This document shows, piece after piece, positions 60,501 through 64,000 of a stretch of 64,000 nt of DNA. The position numbers and the translations under genes are program-made. The stretch is taken from NCBI GenBank assembly GCA_948146395.1, contig OX411559.1, positions 2,652,501 through 2,716,500 on the forward strand, in the 5' to 3' direction. Within the stretch, counting starts at the first letter, position 1. Each line of letters begins with the position of its first letter. Source of the stretch: Fragum whitleyi (Eukaryota; Mollusca; Bivalvia; Cardiida; Cardiidae). The notes beneath the pieces are model-generated. The model ran no database searches. It was not told the DNA's origin and worked only from the letters and a program-made list of their open reading frames with translations.

Positions 60501-63036
60501 ATGTCATTCAAAGATTTTGAGCTCAAAATGACCCCCACCCTGCCACACCAATATTTGGGGGTCAATCCAAATTCCTTGAACAAATTTCGAAGAGGCTCCT
60601 CAAAGGAACATTCTCTTCAAGTTTCTTCAAAATCCACCCATTGGTTTATGAGGAGAAGATGTTTAAAGAAAAGTTTTCACACAAACACATGGATGCATGC
60701 AGGCATGACGGACACTCTGCCATGAAAATAGCTCGCTGGCCTTCAGCCAGTGGAGAAAACAACTTATTGTTACTATGGACGCCTACTGTAGTGTTTTCTT
60801 TGATCTTTTCAACTTGTCAATTTCAGCCACAATTTTTCTCTCCTCTTTCAATGAAAAGTTTTGTGACTTTAACTGCCACTCCATGTTTCTGCAAAGAAAG
60901 AATTTAAGACATGGTCAGCTATCATATTTTTCAGAAATAAACATATTTGACCTTAATTTTCTTAATTTTGTTGAATTTGGAAATATTTTGGAGAATTCTT
61001 GCTGTTATCTCTTCTTAGTTTAAAAAAAATCAAGACATATATGATATCATATAGAAGAGAGTAACTAAATTTTTGATAAAGATTTATAGAAGTTAGAAAA
61101 ATTACATTTTTTAAATACAGCACCCATAAAAAAAATACCAGATTTCACAACAGAATTGAAATAAATAAAAAAATTAAGTTGAACAATAATGGAAGTTCTG
61201 TTCTGTTAAATGTTCCTTTAGAAACCATCCCTGCGCTCAGGATGATAAAATGGTACAAACTATTGGCCAATTTGATATTACTTTGCATGGCAATTGTGCG
61301 CAAAGCAGGTTATAATTGACAGGCCGTTTGCACCATTTTCTTATCCTGAACACAGGGCAGAACTTCCAACTGATTATCATAAAGAGTACAAGAAGATGTT
61401 GCTTGTTTTTGTAAGGCAATCGCTTAAAATTAAGGTAGTGGACCCATTATAGTTCCGCAACATTTCAGAAATCATGATCTTATACAGTGCTAACTGAGGT
61501 TTCCTTATGAAATCATTAGGAAATCTCGGTTAACACTGTTAAAGTTCAAGACTTGGGAAACGATACAGAAAATAAAGGAACTATAACGGGGTCCACTACC
61601 TTCATTTTAACATTTTTCATACCTAATAGCATCGTCAATCTTGCCCTCCTTTTTGTAATGAAGATTAGACTCTGTTCTGGACAATAGACCCATCTGAAAA
61701 GATTTAAATTGAGGCTTAATGATATATTCATTAACATGTGTGTAGGGCAAAACATATGGACAGAATGTGAATCTGCAGAGTCTGGCAAGCCTTGTGATTA
61801 GGAGGCAAAACCTTGCAAACTGTTTGAAAATAATAAGAGCACATGCAAAGCACGGTATAATTTGCAAACAGTTTGCACCATTTAGTCATCTTCAAAGCAG
61901 GGCAGATTCTTCATTCTGTTGTATTCTGTTGTTGTCTAGGCTGTTCAACAGTTGTTCCTTACAAGCATAAGAAATTGTTGGAAATGTCTCTCAAAGGGCT
62001 CAAATGATCTTTAAGGTAGTGGAACCGAAATAGTTATGCAACATTTTGGAGCTCATGATCTTTAACAATGTTAACCGAGGTTTCCTAATGAAAATCATTA
62101 GGAAACCTCGGATGACATTGTTAAAGTTCATCACTGCCGAAACTTTGCAGGTCTATTACAGGTCCACTACCTTAATTGCATAGGTGGTCCAGTGGTATAG
62201 GAACTCAACTCAAGGACAATATGTCTGTGGTTCAAGCCTGAGTGTTGCTTGGGTATATTTGTGGGCAAAACACTTAATAAGCAGTCCCAGTTAACCCAGC
62301 TGTAAGTTGGGTATCAGTGAGTCTAGACCACTGCCACTCACATGGTTATGAAAACATCAGTTCTTAAAAATGACTCTATAAAGACTTAAGATTTAGCTTT
62401 CCTTGCAATCAATCTAAAATAAATAAGAATTTACCAAAACTAAACTATTGCAAAGCAGACTAGTACCCCCCACAAGTGCTTGTCAATAATGAAAAGCCAT
62501 TTTCCATCAAGGGCCAGAACTCTGTCAAAAATCAATGGATTGTAACCAAAATATCACTTGCACATCTCTGGCTGATACTGATCACATCTGTAAAGTTTCA
62601 ATGGAATCTGCCCAATAGTTGCTGAGAAAACTTCCAGACAAAAAAAATCTAGATGGACAGATGGAGGAACCAACAGACAGACCAACAAGCTGACTCCTAT
62701 ATACGCCTAAAACATAGTTTTGGGGGAAATAATGATCTAACACATGTGTTAGCCAAGGATATCAATGATGGCTGTTTGTAATGGAAGACAGGGTCACAAG
62801 AATAACTATGTGAGCTAAAAAAGGGATGATCTCAAAATACTGAACGGATTTAATCAGGAATTTGGAGCTCACTCATACATTCCACCATTGACACAAACCT
62901 TTTTTGTAATTTCCTGATTTATTGTTCGTAGATCAGTCTCTAGTTTCTTCCTTTTACCAATAGCAACCTCTCGCTGGTCTCGTAAACTTTGGAGTTCCGA
63001 GGCAGTGGATTCCTGACTCACGCTACCCAGTGATCT
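34672..63036 (-). CDS. Bfr1 / proton-pump-interactor-like coiled-coil protein, 10 exons, 5' partial
   Basis: Assembled by eye from ten minus-strand exons (listed separately). Every junction is GT-AG and every reading phase matches; total coding length is 2,136 nt, giving 711 aa plus stop. Residues ~12-270 are a charged coiled coil with family-like landmarks: KIDDAIRNMEWQL (64-76), EERKIVAEIDKLKRSKK (85-101), then EKNLCNTLIIYLQRF (230-244). A basic stretch (~297-311) and a short conserved-looking block, HTPQIISQFSSLTLNAP (321-337) to IEQLQARKQYYEE, precede an acidic Ser/Thr-rich tail of about 350 aa. The arrangement recalls yeast Bfr1 (polysome and mRNP associated) and plant PPI proteins; that assignment is from memory, not a search. 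No signal peptide or membrane segment is seen. The 60,787-60,888 exon was found because the family pattern required it. The first exon lies beyond the window or was missed. Exact function in animals is not claimed. Confidence 0.8.
35770..36060. mobile_element. FB-TTATCAA foldback element
   Basis: Palindrome CAAGGTTGGGGGAATTGATA plus ATTGTCAAGCC against GAAACAATTATCAATCCCAC plus AACCTTG, followed by CAAACAATACACTAAGTATG. It matches the copy at 20,100. In the last intron of the Bfr1-like gene, about 115 bp from the acceptor. A diverged M-GTTGTTC fragment follows at 36,070-36,180. Confidence 0.6.
36200..37679. other. Intron sequence, nothing recognised
   Basis: Part of the 9.1-kb last intron of the Bfr1-like gene. 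No repeat end, RNA gene or coding frame is supported. Confidence 0.4.
37680..39344. mobile_element. HINE-like element, CTCCACTGGCC subtype
   Basis: 5' AACTAGAG (variant of ACAAGAG), hairpin GGCGC-TTGA-GCGCC, then CGCTCCACAGGCC. 3' CTGGCCTTTCGGCCAGTGGA then GCTAAAAATGG. The interior has degenerate and then cleaner core units of about 155-165 bp (CTATATAACATATAGGGAAA, TGACCTCCGCCCATAAAATA, near 38,610, 38,765, 38,930 and 39,090). A GACGGACAGACGGACC stretch precedes the 3' end. Lies in the last intron. Confidence 0.75.
39345..40640. other. Intron sequence, nothing recognised
   Basis: Several short open frames without domains; AT-rich. No supported feature. Confidence 0.4.
40641..40960. mobile_element. 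M-GTTGTTC element, one-armed copy
   Basis: GAAATATAGCTTTTGTTGTT, ATTTTACTCGAAATACAAAT, GCAAAAATGAGACAGAAGCG and CTATGCAACCTTCATGATGA align with 29,494-29,740. The left arm is missing. One TGACGTCA occurs at 40,657-40,664. Confidence 0.55.
41359..42910. mobile_element. HINE-like element, TTATGCTCCCC subtype, with nested elements
   Basis: 5' ACAAGAG, hairpin CCGTC-AGA-GACGG, then ATTATGCTCCCC. 3' ATGCTCTCCCTTCGGGGAGC then ATAAAAAGC: GGGGAGCATAA complements the 5' motif. The interior has four core units of about 155 bp (AACAAAGGGCAGTAACTCCA, AGATCTATCCACCCATAAAG, GATATGCTCCAGACA) from 41,693 to 42,300, then diverged sequence, then an ACGGACGGATGGACGG microsatellite. A second 5' end (41,412) and a complete short HINE-like element (41,513-41,693) sit near its left side. 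Confidence 0.75.
41513..41693. mobile_element. HINE-like element, ATGCCCCCG subtype, nested and very short
   Basis: ACAAGAGCTGTCACTGTAAG and ATGCCCCCGACACCGC at the 5' end, TTTATGATGCCTCCCTATCG and GGGGGCATAAAA at the 3' end, in only 181 bp. Between them are one core remnant and the ACGGACAG microsatellite. Same subtype as 33,310-33,613. Confidence 0.75.
42945..43065. repeat. AAGATCAGACTGCACA-type repeat
   Basis: GTATAGACAAAGATCAGCTA and ACATGCAGTCTGATCTTAGC are inverted around the middle. Matches 32,795 and 55,975. Confidence 0.5.
43077..43380. mobile_element. M-TACCG inverted-repeat element, intact
   Basis: TACCGTATTTCCCCTGATAA at the left, TTAGGAGAAATATGGTA at the right. Internal palindrome around GATCATTTATATGATTG. 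Serves as the uninterrupted reference for the copy at 47,637-49,056. Confidence 0.75.
43402..44760. mobile_element. HINE-like element, AAGCTCGAC subtype
   Basis: 5' ACAAGAG, hairpin GCTGTC-AGAG-GACAGC, then GAAGCTCGAC. 3' CTATTCTTCGAATAGTCAAG then CTAAAAATGG; GTCAAGCT complements the 5' motif with one mismatch. About seven core units contain AAAACTTAACCAAGAATTTC and GGCTGATATTATGGTCACAG. The microsatellite is GACGCC-type. Intron 9, just beside exon 9. Confidence 0.75.
44850..44966 (-). CDS. Bfr1-like gene, exon 9
   Basis: Acceptor TTCATATTTCAG, donor AG|GTATGG; 39 codons in phase 0, residues 316-354 (TKPLAHTPQIISQFSSLTL… to IEQLQARK). Joins exon 10 without changing frame. Confidence 0.85.
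44998..45170. mobile_element. M-AGGGGGT foldback element
   Basis: Ends TACAAATAGAGGGGGTAA and TTACCCCCTCTTATCTGTA. Centre palindrome GTTGTGGGTACTCATTGGAA / TTCAAATGAGTACCCACAAT. Lies about 30 bp upstream of the exon 9 acceptor. Confidence 0.65.
45270..45436. mobile_element. M-GTGGACC element, complete
   Basis: TAAGTTAGTGGACCTATAAT at the left, CAGGTCCACTACCTTAA at the right, with GAGGTTTCCTAATG / AAACCTCGGTTAAC in the middle. Confidence 0.7.
45478..46668. mobile_element. M-GAGCC element interrupted by a HINE-like element
   Basis: TGAGTCTGTGCATGACATTT plus CCAACG at the left; AAATTGTTGGAAATGTCACA plus CACAGGTTCA at the right. The M-GAGCC interior (GACTCTGGTCAGACTGTG … GCACAGGCTGGTTAGAAGCT) resumes after 46,507. 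Everything from 45,564 to 46,507 is the inserted HINE-like element. Confidence 0.65.
45564..46507. mobile_element. HINE-like element, ATGCCCCCG subtype
   Basis: 5' ACAAGAT, hairpin GTGTTT-GTG-AAACAC, then AATGCCCCCGTAAC. 3' ATGCCCCCGATCTTTCGATA then CGGGGGCATAAAAAA. Five core units start with GACCTTGA at 45,623, 45,785, 45,936, 46,099 and 46,262. Each carries two or three TGACCTTGA motifs (TCAAGGTCA on the other strand). ACAGACGG-type microsatellite before the end. Confidence 0.8.
46724..47556. mobile_element. HINE-like element, CACCTGAG subtype, 3' end truncated
   Basis: 5' ACAAGAG, hairpin GGACC-ATGAT-GGTCC, then GCTCACCTGAG. Four core units (near 46,905, 47,080, 47,257 and 47,436) match those of 21,652-22,905. 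It stops at GGTGAGCTATAAAG without the usual terminal hairpin or microsatellite, so the 3' part has been lost. Confidence 0.7.
47637..49056. mobile_element. M-TACCG element interrupted by a HINE-like element
   Basis: TACTGTATTTCCTCTAATAA at the left and TTTGGAGAAATACTGTA at the right. Compared with the intact copy at 43,077, the sequence breaks after CAACATTTTTTTTTAAATAA and resumes at CCACTTCAAGTGCCTAAA; the gap is filled by the element at 47,704-48,836. Confidence 0.75.
47704..48836. mobile_element. HINE-like element, ATGCCCCCG subtype, six 163-bp units
   Basis: 5' ACAAGAT, hairpin GTGTTT-GTG-AAACAC, then TAATGCCCCCATAAC. 3' TGCCCCTGATCTTTCGATAC then GGGGGCATAAAA. The core is an array of six nearly identical units: GACCTTGACAG-type starts at 47,761, 47,924, 48,087, 48,250, 48,413 and 48,576, a spacing of exactly 163 bp each time. 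Each unit has up to three TGACCTTGA motifs. A (ACAG)n/(ACGG)n microsatellite follows. Confidence 0.85.
49249..49476. mobile_element. M-TTAA element, copy D
   Basis: TTAACCCTTTCCTG at the left, CAGCAAAGGGTTAA at the right. It is the reverse complement of copy C (27,101-27,330) along its whole length, with scattered differences. Confidence 0.75.
49490..49790. repeat. HINE-like fragments
   Basis: ACAAGAGCTCCAGAAGCAGG at 49,490 and ACAAGCCGTGTATGTGAAAC plus AAATGCCCGC at about 49,554 are 5' ends. One core unit with CTTGACCTTGGTATCTGTAG follows, then a short ACAGACAGACAG. No 3' end. Confidence 0.5.
49981..50114 (-). CDS. Bfr1-like gene, exon 8
   Basis: Acceptor TTTATTTATTTCAG, donor TG|GTAAGAG; 134 nt with the first two bases completing a codon; residues 271-315. 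Encodes FGPADSLDDGNLILLKKSEN and a basic end (KKTQRRSRKGRK) that could act as a nucleic-acid-binding or nuclear-localisation patch. Confidence 0.85.
50693..51930. mobile_element. HINE-like element, AGTCCCCTACCGG subtype
   Basis: 5' ACAAGTATCTG, hairpin GTGTTG-TATG-CAACAC, then AAAGTCCCCTACCGG. 3' hairpin CCGGTG-TGAA-CACCGG inside TAGTCCCCTCCGGTG … CACCGGTAGGGGACTAATAA; CCGGTAGGGGACT is the exact complement of the 5' motif. Three core units of about 152 bp (GCTTGCTTAGTTATTAAGTT, ACCATAGCAACAACAATTTT). ACGGACGGACAGACGG microsatellite. Contains M-TTAA copy B. Confidence 0.8.
50998..51226. mobile_element. M-TTAA element, copy B
   Basis: 229 bp with TTAA at both ends, inserted in the 5' half of the HINE-like element at 50,693. 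I found no difference from copy A (26,587-26,815). Confidence 0.8.
52307..52388. repeat. FB-AACTCCC perfect palindrome
   Basis: 35-bp arms without a mismatch (52,307-52,341 and 52,354-52,388) around a 12-base AT-rich loop. Arms run ATTTGATGGCTCAGCGCAAA then ACAGTTGTAACTCCC. Related palindromes at 21,245 and 63,828; a half copy (GGAACGGTTGTAACTCCCTA) near 35,790. About 70 bp from the exon 7 donor, inside intron 7. Confidence 0.8.
52456..52616 (-). CDS. Bfr1-like gene, exon 7
   Basis: Acceptor TTTTATTTTATACAG, donor TT|GTAAGTAG; 161 nt; residues 217-270. Encodes IEYEMQREPFEDEKNLCNTL and IIYLQRF, the family-like block after the coiled coil, then a variable linker. Confidence 0.85.
52630..53620. 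other. Intron 6 sequence, nothing recognised
   Basis: AT-rich with no supported repeat ends or RNA genes. Confidence 0.4.
53635..53862 (-). mobile_element. tRNA-derived SINE, head missing
   Basis: Tail at the left (TTGACTGACTGATTGAATGG then AGTTTTAGGCATCTTTCAAC), body to the right (GGAGCACCTAACAATTGATT, ATCCTTTCCCAGCCTCCATC, ATCAACCCATTGGTGAGAGA). It ends before the tRNA-like head and lies next to exon 6. Confidence 0.75.
53922..54090 (-). CDS. Bfr1-like gene, exon 6
   Basis: Acceptor TTATTCCTTCTCCACAG, donor AAAG|GTTGGT (a weaker donor than the others); 169 nt; residues 161-216. Strongly charged coiled coil (LNELHERKRAMIADYKQHDA; RKKEEDRKAKEQAWKKER). Confidence 0.88.
54138..54360. repeat. 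HINE-like fragment
   Basis: CACATCTCTGCTTGATAGTG and ATCACATCTGTAAACTTTAA, then GACAGACAGACAGACGGAC and GACTCCTATATACCCC, in the order of the relic at 62,448-62,725. Ends eroded. Confidence 0.5.
54466..55208. mobile_element. M-ACAGTTA element with extra internal sequence
   Basis: ACAGTAAATAACATCGTGAA at the left, TGTCAATTTCACAATGTAAA and TAACTGTAG at the right. Compared with 2,630-3,056, about 370 bp of additional sequence lies between TACCTTCCTTTAATAAG and GCATATAACGTCATTTTTCT, probably a further insertion without clear ends (54,640-54,995). Confidence 0.6.
55285..55534. mobile_element. HINE-like element, CTCCACTGGCC subtype, short
   Basis: 5' TCAAGAGGCACAAGAGGGCT then TCTCCACTGGCCC; 3' CCCTTGCCTTCGGCCAGTGG then AGCTAAAAAC. 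Only 250 bp, with one degenerate core and a weak microsatellite. Confidence 0.7.
55705..55875. mobile_element. M-AGGGGGT foldback element
   Basis: GCAGACAGAGGGGCTATTTT at the left, CTTTACCCCCTCTTAACTGT at the right. Centre GTTGGTACTCATTGGAATCA / GATTCAAATGAGTACCCACA. Confidence 0.65.
55975..56075. repeat. AAGATCAGACTGCACA-type repeat
   Basis: GGTATAGACAAAGATCAGCC, ACACATATGTGCAGTCTGAT, CTTAATTCATACCACCTGAT: an inverted arrangement shared with 32,795 and 42,945. Confidence 0.5.
56229..56325 (-). CDS. Bfr1-like gene, exon 5
   Basis: Acceptor TTTATTTTTACAG, donor AAAG|GTGAGAG; 97 nt; residues 129-160 plus one base. Coiled coil NLYKIITNLKSKEEEMKRSS followed by a lysine-rich end. Confidence 0.87.
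56545..56790 (-). mobile_element. tRNA-derived SINE, diverged
   Basis: Body (AATGGATTCCTTGTATTTCT, TTTCCTAGCCTCCAGCTGCT, TTGCCCATTGGTGGGGGATA) plus an eroded tRNA head at the right (CCATCGGGGATCAAAACC, GCTACAAACTGCGCTATGAT). Confidence 0.75.
56791..57400. other. Intron 4 sequence, nothing recognised
   Basis: No supported repeat or coding feature. Confidence 0.4.
57401..58126. mobile_element. HINE-like element, AATACCCCCCAC subtype
   Basis: 5' ACAACTAGAACTGTCGCAGA, then ACTAATACCCCCCACAAG. 3' TATACCCCCCTCTACTTCGT then AGGTGGGGGGTATAACA; GTGGGGGGTAT complements the 5' motif exactly. Three core units of about 145-155 bp with CTGTGACCTTGACCTTTGAC and ACAATAGGGCACTTCCTTGG. ACGGACGGATGGACGG microsatellite at 58,016-58,075. 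Confidence 0.8.
58432..58866. mobile_element. M-GAGCC element hosting an M-AGGGGGT copy
   Basis: TGAGCCTGTGCATGACATTT at the left; GAAATTGTTAGAAATGTTAG and GATCAGGCTCA at the right, with GACTCTGATCAGACTGTGCA just inside. Between about 58,462 and 58,650 lies a diverged M-AGGGGGT element (TATTGAGAGGGTATTTTGG … CACCCCCCTCCTTTATCTGT). Confidence 0.6.
58918..58990 (-). CDS. Bfr1-like gene, exon 4
   Basis: Acceptor TTTACTTTTCCCAG, donor GAT|GTAAGTT; 73 nt; residues 104-128 (EYFTQKKDVDKLRESQRRNR AEKD, coiled coil). The first base completes a split codon. Confidence 0.87.
59470..59680. repeat. HINE-like fragment
   Basis: AGATGTTATTGTGGAGCACA then ATGCCCCTGTTACAGC resembles the ACAAGATGTGTTTGTGAAAC/ATGCCCCCGTAACAGC 5' end, followed by GACCTGGTTGAATGACATTG. 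No 3' end. An FB-TTATCAA fragment follows at about 59,690-59,780 (GCATTTAGTGTTTTGTATGA, CGAGGTTGGGCGAATCGACA). Confidence 0.45.
59838..60758. mobile_element. HINE-like element, CTCCACTGGCC subtype, composite
   Basis: 5' ACAAGAG, hairpin GAGGTCC-AAGA-GGGCCTC, then TCGCTCCACTGGC. 3' CTGGCCTTCAGCCAGTGGAG. A second 5' end of the CACCTGAG subtype (ACAAGAGGACCAGAATTCAC) begins at 60,054, and the core (CCAGTGGATCTCATCCAAGT; CAAAATAAGCCCGGCCCTGC) is like that of 1,504-2,055. Either one element inserted into another or the two recombined. Confidence 0.65.
60787..60888 (-). CDS. Bfr1-like gene, exon 3
   Basis: Acceptor TTCTTTCTTTGCAG, donor CACTACA|GTAGGC; 102 nt; residues 70-104 (NMEWQLKSQNFSLKEERKIV then AEIDKLKRSKKTL). 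Skipping it would also keep frame (phase 2 on both sides), but its sequence fits the family pattern exactly where needed. A HINE-like element ends 29 bp past its donor. Confidence 0.88.
61190..61370. repeat. Inverted-repeat element, GGAAGTTCTG ends
   Basis: GGAAGTTCTGTTCTG at the left and CAGGGCAGAACTTCC at the right. Internal inverted match TTAAAATGGTACAAAC-type / GTTTGCACCATTTTCTTATC. Half of a related copy lies at 61,790-61,925 (TTTGCAAACAGTTTGCACCA; AGCAGGGCAGATTCTTC). Confidence 0.5.
61431..61603. mobile_element. M-GTGGACC element
   Basis: TAAGGTAGTGGACCCATTAT at the left, GGGTCCACTACCTT at the right. Centre GAGGTTTCCTTATGAAATCA / TTAGGAAATCTCGGTTAACA. Begins about 20 bp inside the intron after exon 2. 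Confidence 0.7.
61623..61693 (-). CDS. Bfr1-like gene, exon 2
   Basis: Acceptor TTTAAATCTTTTCAG, donor TTAG|GTATGA; 71 nt; residues 47-69 plus two bases (MGLLSRTESNLHYKKEGKID then DAI). The in-frame ATG at its first codon could serve as an alternative start, but exon 1 joins in frame. Confidence 0.87.
62011..62175. mobile_element. M-GTGGACC element
   Basis: TTAAGGTAGTGGAACCGAAA at the left, ACAGGTCCACTACCTTAA at the right. The central hairpin GAGGTTTCCTAATG / CATTAGGAAACCTC is perfect. Confidence 0.75.
62177..62350 (+). mobile_element. Second tRNA-derived SINE family
   Basis: A-box-like TGGTCCAGTGGTATAGG and B-box-like GTGGTTCAAGCCTGA spaced as in a tRNA. Then TTTGTGGGCAAAACACTTAA and AACCCAGCTGTAAGTTGGGT, a body resembling widespread invertebrate SINEs. 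Unrelated to the SINE at 10,472. It abuts the M-GTGGACC element. Confidence 0.5.
62448..62725. repeat. HINE-like fragment, AATACCCCCCAC subtype
   Basis: 5' AACTATTGCAAAGCAGACTA then GTACCCCCCACAAG matches 57,401. A core piece (ATCTCTGGCTGATACTGATC) and a degenerate microsatellite follow. The 3' end is eroded (CTCCTATATACGCC). Confidence 0.55.
62899..63036 (-). CDS. Bfr1-like gene, exon 1 of those in the window
   Basis: Acceptor TTTATCATTGTTTCAG, donor AAAG|GTTTGTG; 46 codons, phase 0 on both sides; residues 1-46 (SELQSLRDQREVAIGKRKKL in a coiled coil). The acceptor shows that at least one more exon lies upstream; none was found in 63,037-64,000. Confidence 0.85.
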
Positions 63037-63176
63037 CTGAAACAATGATAAATCTTTCTCAACTTATGAAATATTACTAATGCATTCAAATATTCCTAGT
63101 CATTATTTTATAGCACTATACTTCAGTCTATTTTTTGTTTCAATTTCAATTTGTAGTAGCTCTCAAATGTAAAATA

Positions 63177-63474
63177 ACAAAAGATGATTGTAAAACATTT
63201 ATGCCCCCTAAAAGCAGGTCAATAGCATATTCTTTATCAAAGGGCAATAACTTACAAAATATGAGTAGAGTTTTGGTTCTTGTGCATTGCACTTCTCCTC
63301 AACTAGATCTATCCACCTGTGAAGTTTCATTCTAGCTTGCATACTTTTTTGAGTTATGTTCCGGACAGGAAAACGGTCTACAGAGGGACCAACCAACCAA
63401 CAGACCAACCAACCTACAGAGTGACAGACAAGTGCAAAGAAATATACCCCCTCTTCTTTGGAAGGGGGCATAAT
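63177..63474. mobile_element. HINE-like element, TTATGCCCCC subtype
   Basis: 5' ACAAAAGATGATTGTAAAAC then ATTTATGCCCCCTAAAAG. 3' TACCCCCTCTTCTTTGGAAG then GGGGCATAATAA. One core unit (AAAGGGCAATAACTTACAAA; CTAGATCTATCCACCTGTGA) related to the core at 41,693-42,300. The microsatellite is ACCAACCA rather than ACGG. Confidence 0.7.
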
Positions 63475-63510
63475 AATTTGATGTAATGAGCACAACATTT
63501 TCATATATCG

Positions 63511-63580
63511 AAGGTCAGCGCAACACTATTGTAAGTGCCTATATATCTATAGGCACTAACAATAGTGTTGCACTGACCTT
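63511..63580. repeat. FB-AAGTGCC palindrome
   Basis: AAGGTCAGCGCAACACTATT plus GTAAGTGCCTATA against TATAGGCACTAACAATAGTG plus TTGCACTGACCTT. Near-perfect. Same family as 28,151-28,222. Confidence 0.75.
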
Positions 63581-63699
63581 TTGAGATGGTCCAACTTTCA
63601 ATTGAAACATTTCATTAAAAGAATGCAGTAAAATCTAAGGGAAAACTTAGGGGACCACCTTAGTGGACCACCAAATAGCAGTCACTTATGGAAATAGCT

Positions 63700-63948
63700 G
63701 CTTAAAATTTGGACCCATAACAGTTCTGCAATATTTAGGAAGTAATATCACTTTAACAGTGTTAACCGAGGTCTTCTAATGATTTTCATAAGAAAACCTT
63801 GGTTAACATTGTGAAAGATCATGTTGACAGCTCATCAGAAACAATTGTAACTCCCTATAAACATATAGGGAGTTACAACTGTTTCGGGCTGAGCCATCTA
63901 TGTGTTCTGAAATGATGTGGAACTATAATTACGGGTCCACTAACTTAA
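63700..63948. mobile_element. M-GTGGACC element with a nested palindrome
   Basis: TTTGGACCCATAACAGTTCT at the left, GGGTCCACTAACTTAAT at the right, with GAGGTCTTCTAATG / AAAACCTTGGTTAAC inside. Between 63,828 and 63,897 sits an FB-AACTCCC palindrome (AACAATTGTAACTCCC … GGGAGTTACAACTGTTTC), absent from the other copies. Confidence 0.65.
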
Positions 63949-64000
63949 TACAATATTTATTGATAAATAAGACAGGTCATTTTGATAAAATATATAAATG

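Overview
This window looks like nuclear DNA of a bivalve mollusc, probably a heterodont clam. The inference rests on three things: an intronless Toll-like receptor, an intron-rich animal gene with GT-AG splicing, and a very dense population of short transposons of the bivalve 'pearl'/Helentron-associated type with tandem cores and ACGG-type microsatellites. The species is not determined. There is no sign of bacterial, organellar or viral coding sequence.

Layout. 1-5,600: no gene, old non-autonomous repeats. 5,608-7,989 (+): a complete single-exon Toll-like receptor of 793 aa. About 8,490-14,310: a nest of transposons in which an old foldback element holds a 5'-truncated LINE (EN and RT), and the LINE holds a second copy of the same foldback family plus a tRNA-derived SINE with clear target-site duplications. 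About 14,500-34,400: intergenic, with SINEs, MITEs, microsatellites and several Helentron-like elements. 34,672-63,036 (-): ten exons of one gene, joined by eye through matching GT-AG sites and reading phases, giving 711 aa with the 5' end beyond the window. It resembles the coiled-coil Bfr1 / proton-pump-interactor family. All its introns are packed with repeats.

The strongest pattern is a set of about 15 Helentron-like elements (called HINE-like here). Each starts ACAAGAG or a close variant, then a short hairpin, then a 9-13 base motif. That motif reappears as its reverse complement in the 3' terminal hairpin just before CTAAAA or CATAAAA. At least nine versions of the motif are present, and the two ends change together. 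Most elements carry tandem core units of about 145-180 bp and a GACGGACG or GACGCC microsatellite near the 3' end.

Short names used below: M-TTAA (TTAA-flanked, piggyBac-like MITE), M-GAGCC, M-TACCG, M-ACAGTTA, M-GTGGACC, M-CGTCACGCG, M-GTTGTTC and M-AGGGGGT (inverted-repeat elements named by a terminal motif), and FB-AACTCCC, FB-AAGTGCC, FB-TTATCAA and FB-GAGACCC (foldback elements). Nested insertions give a relative history: HINE-like elements landed in M-GAGCC, M-TACCG and M-GTTGTTC copies, and an M-TTAA element later landed inside one HINE-like element.
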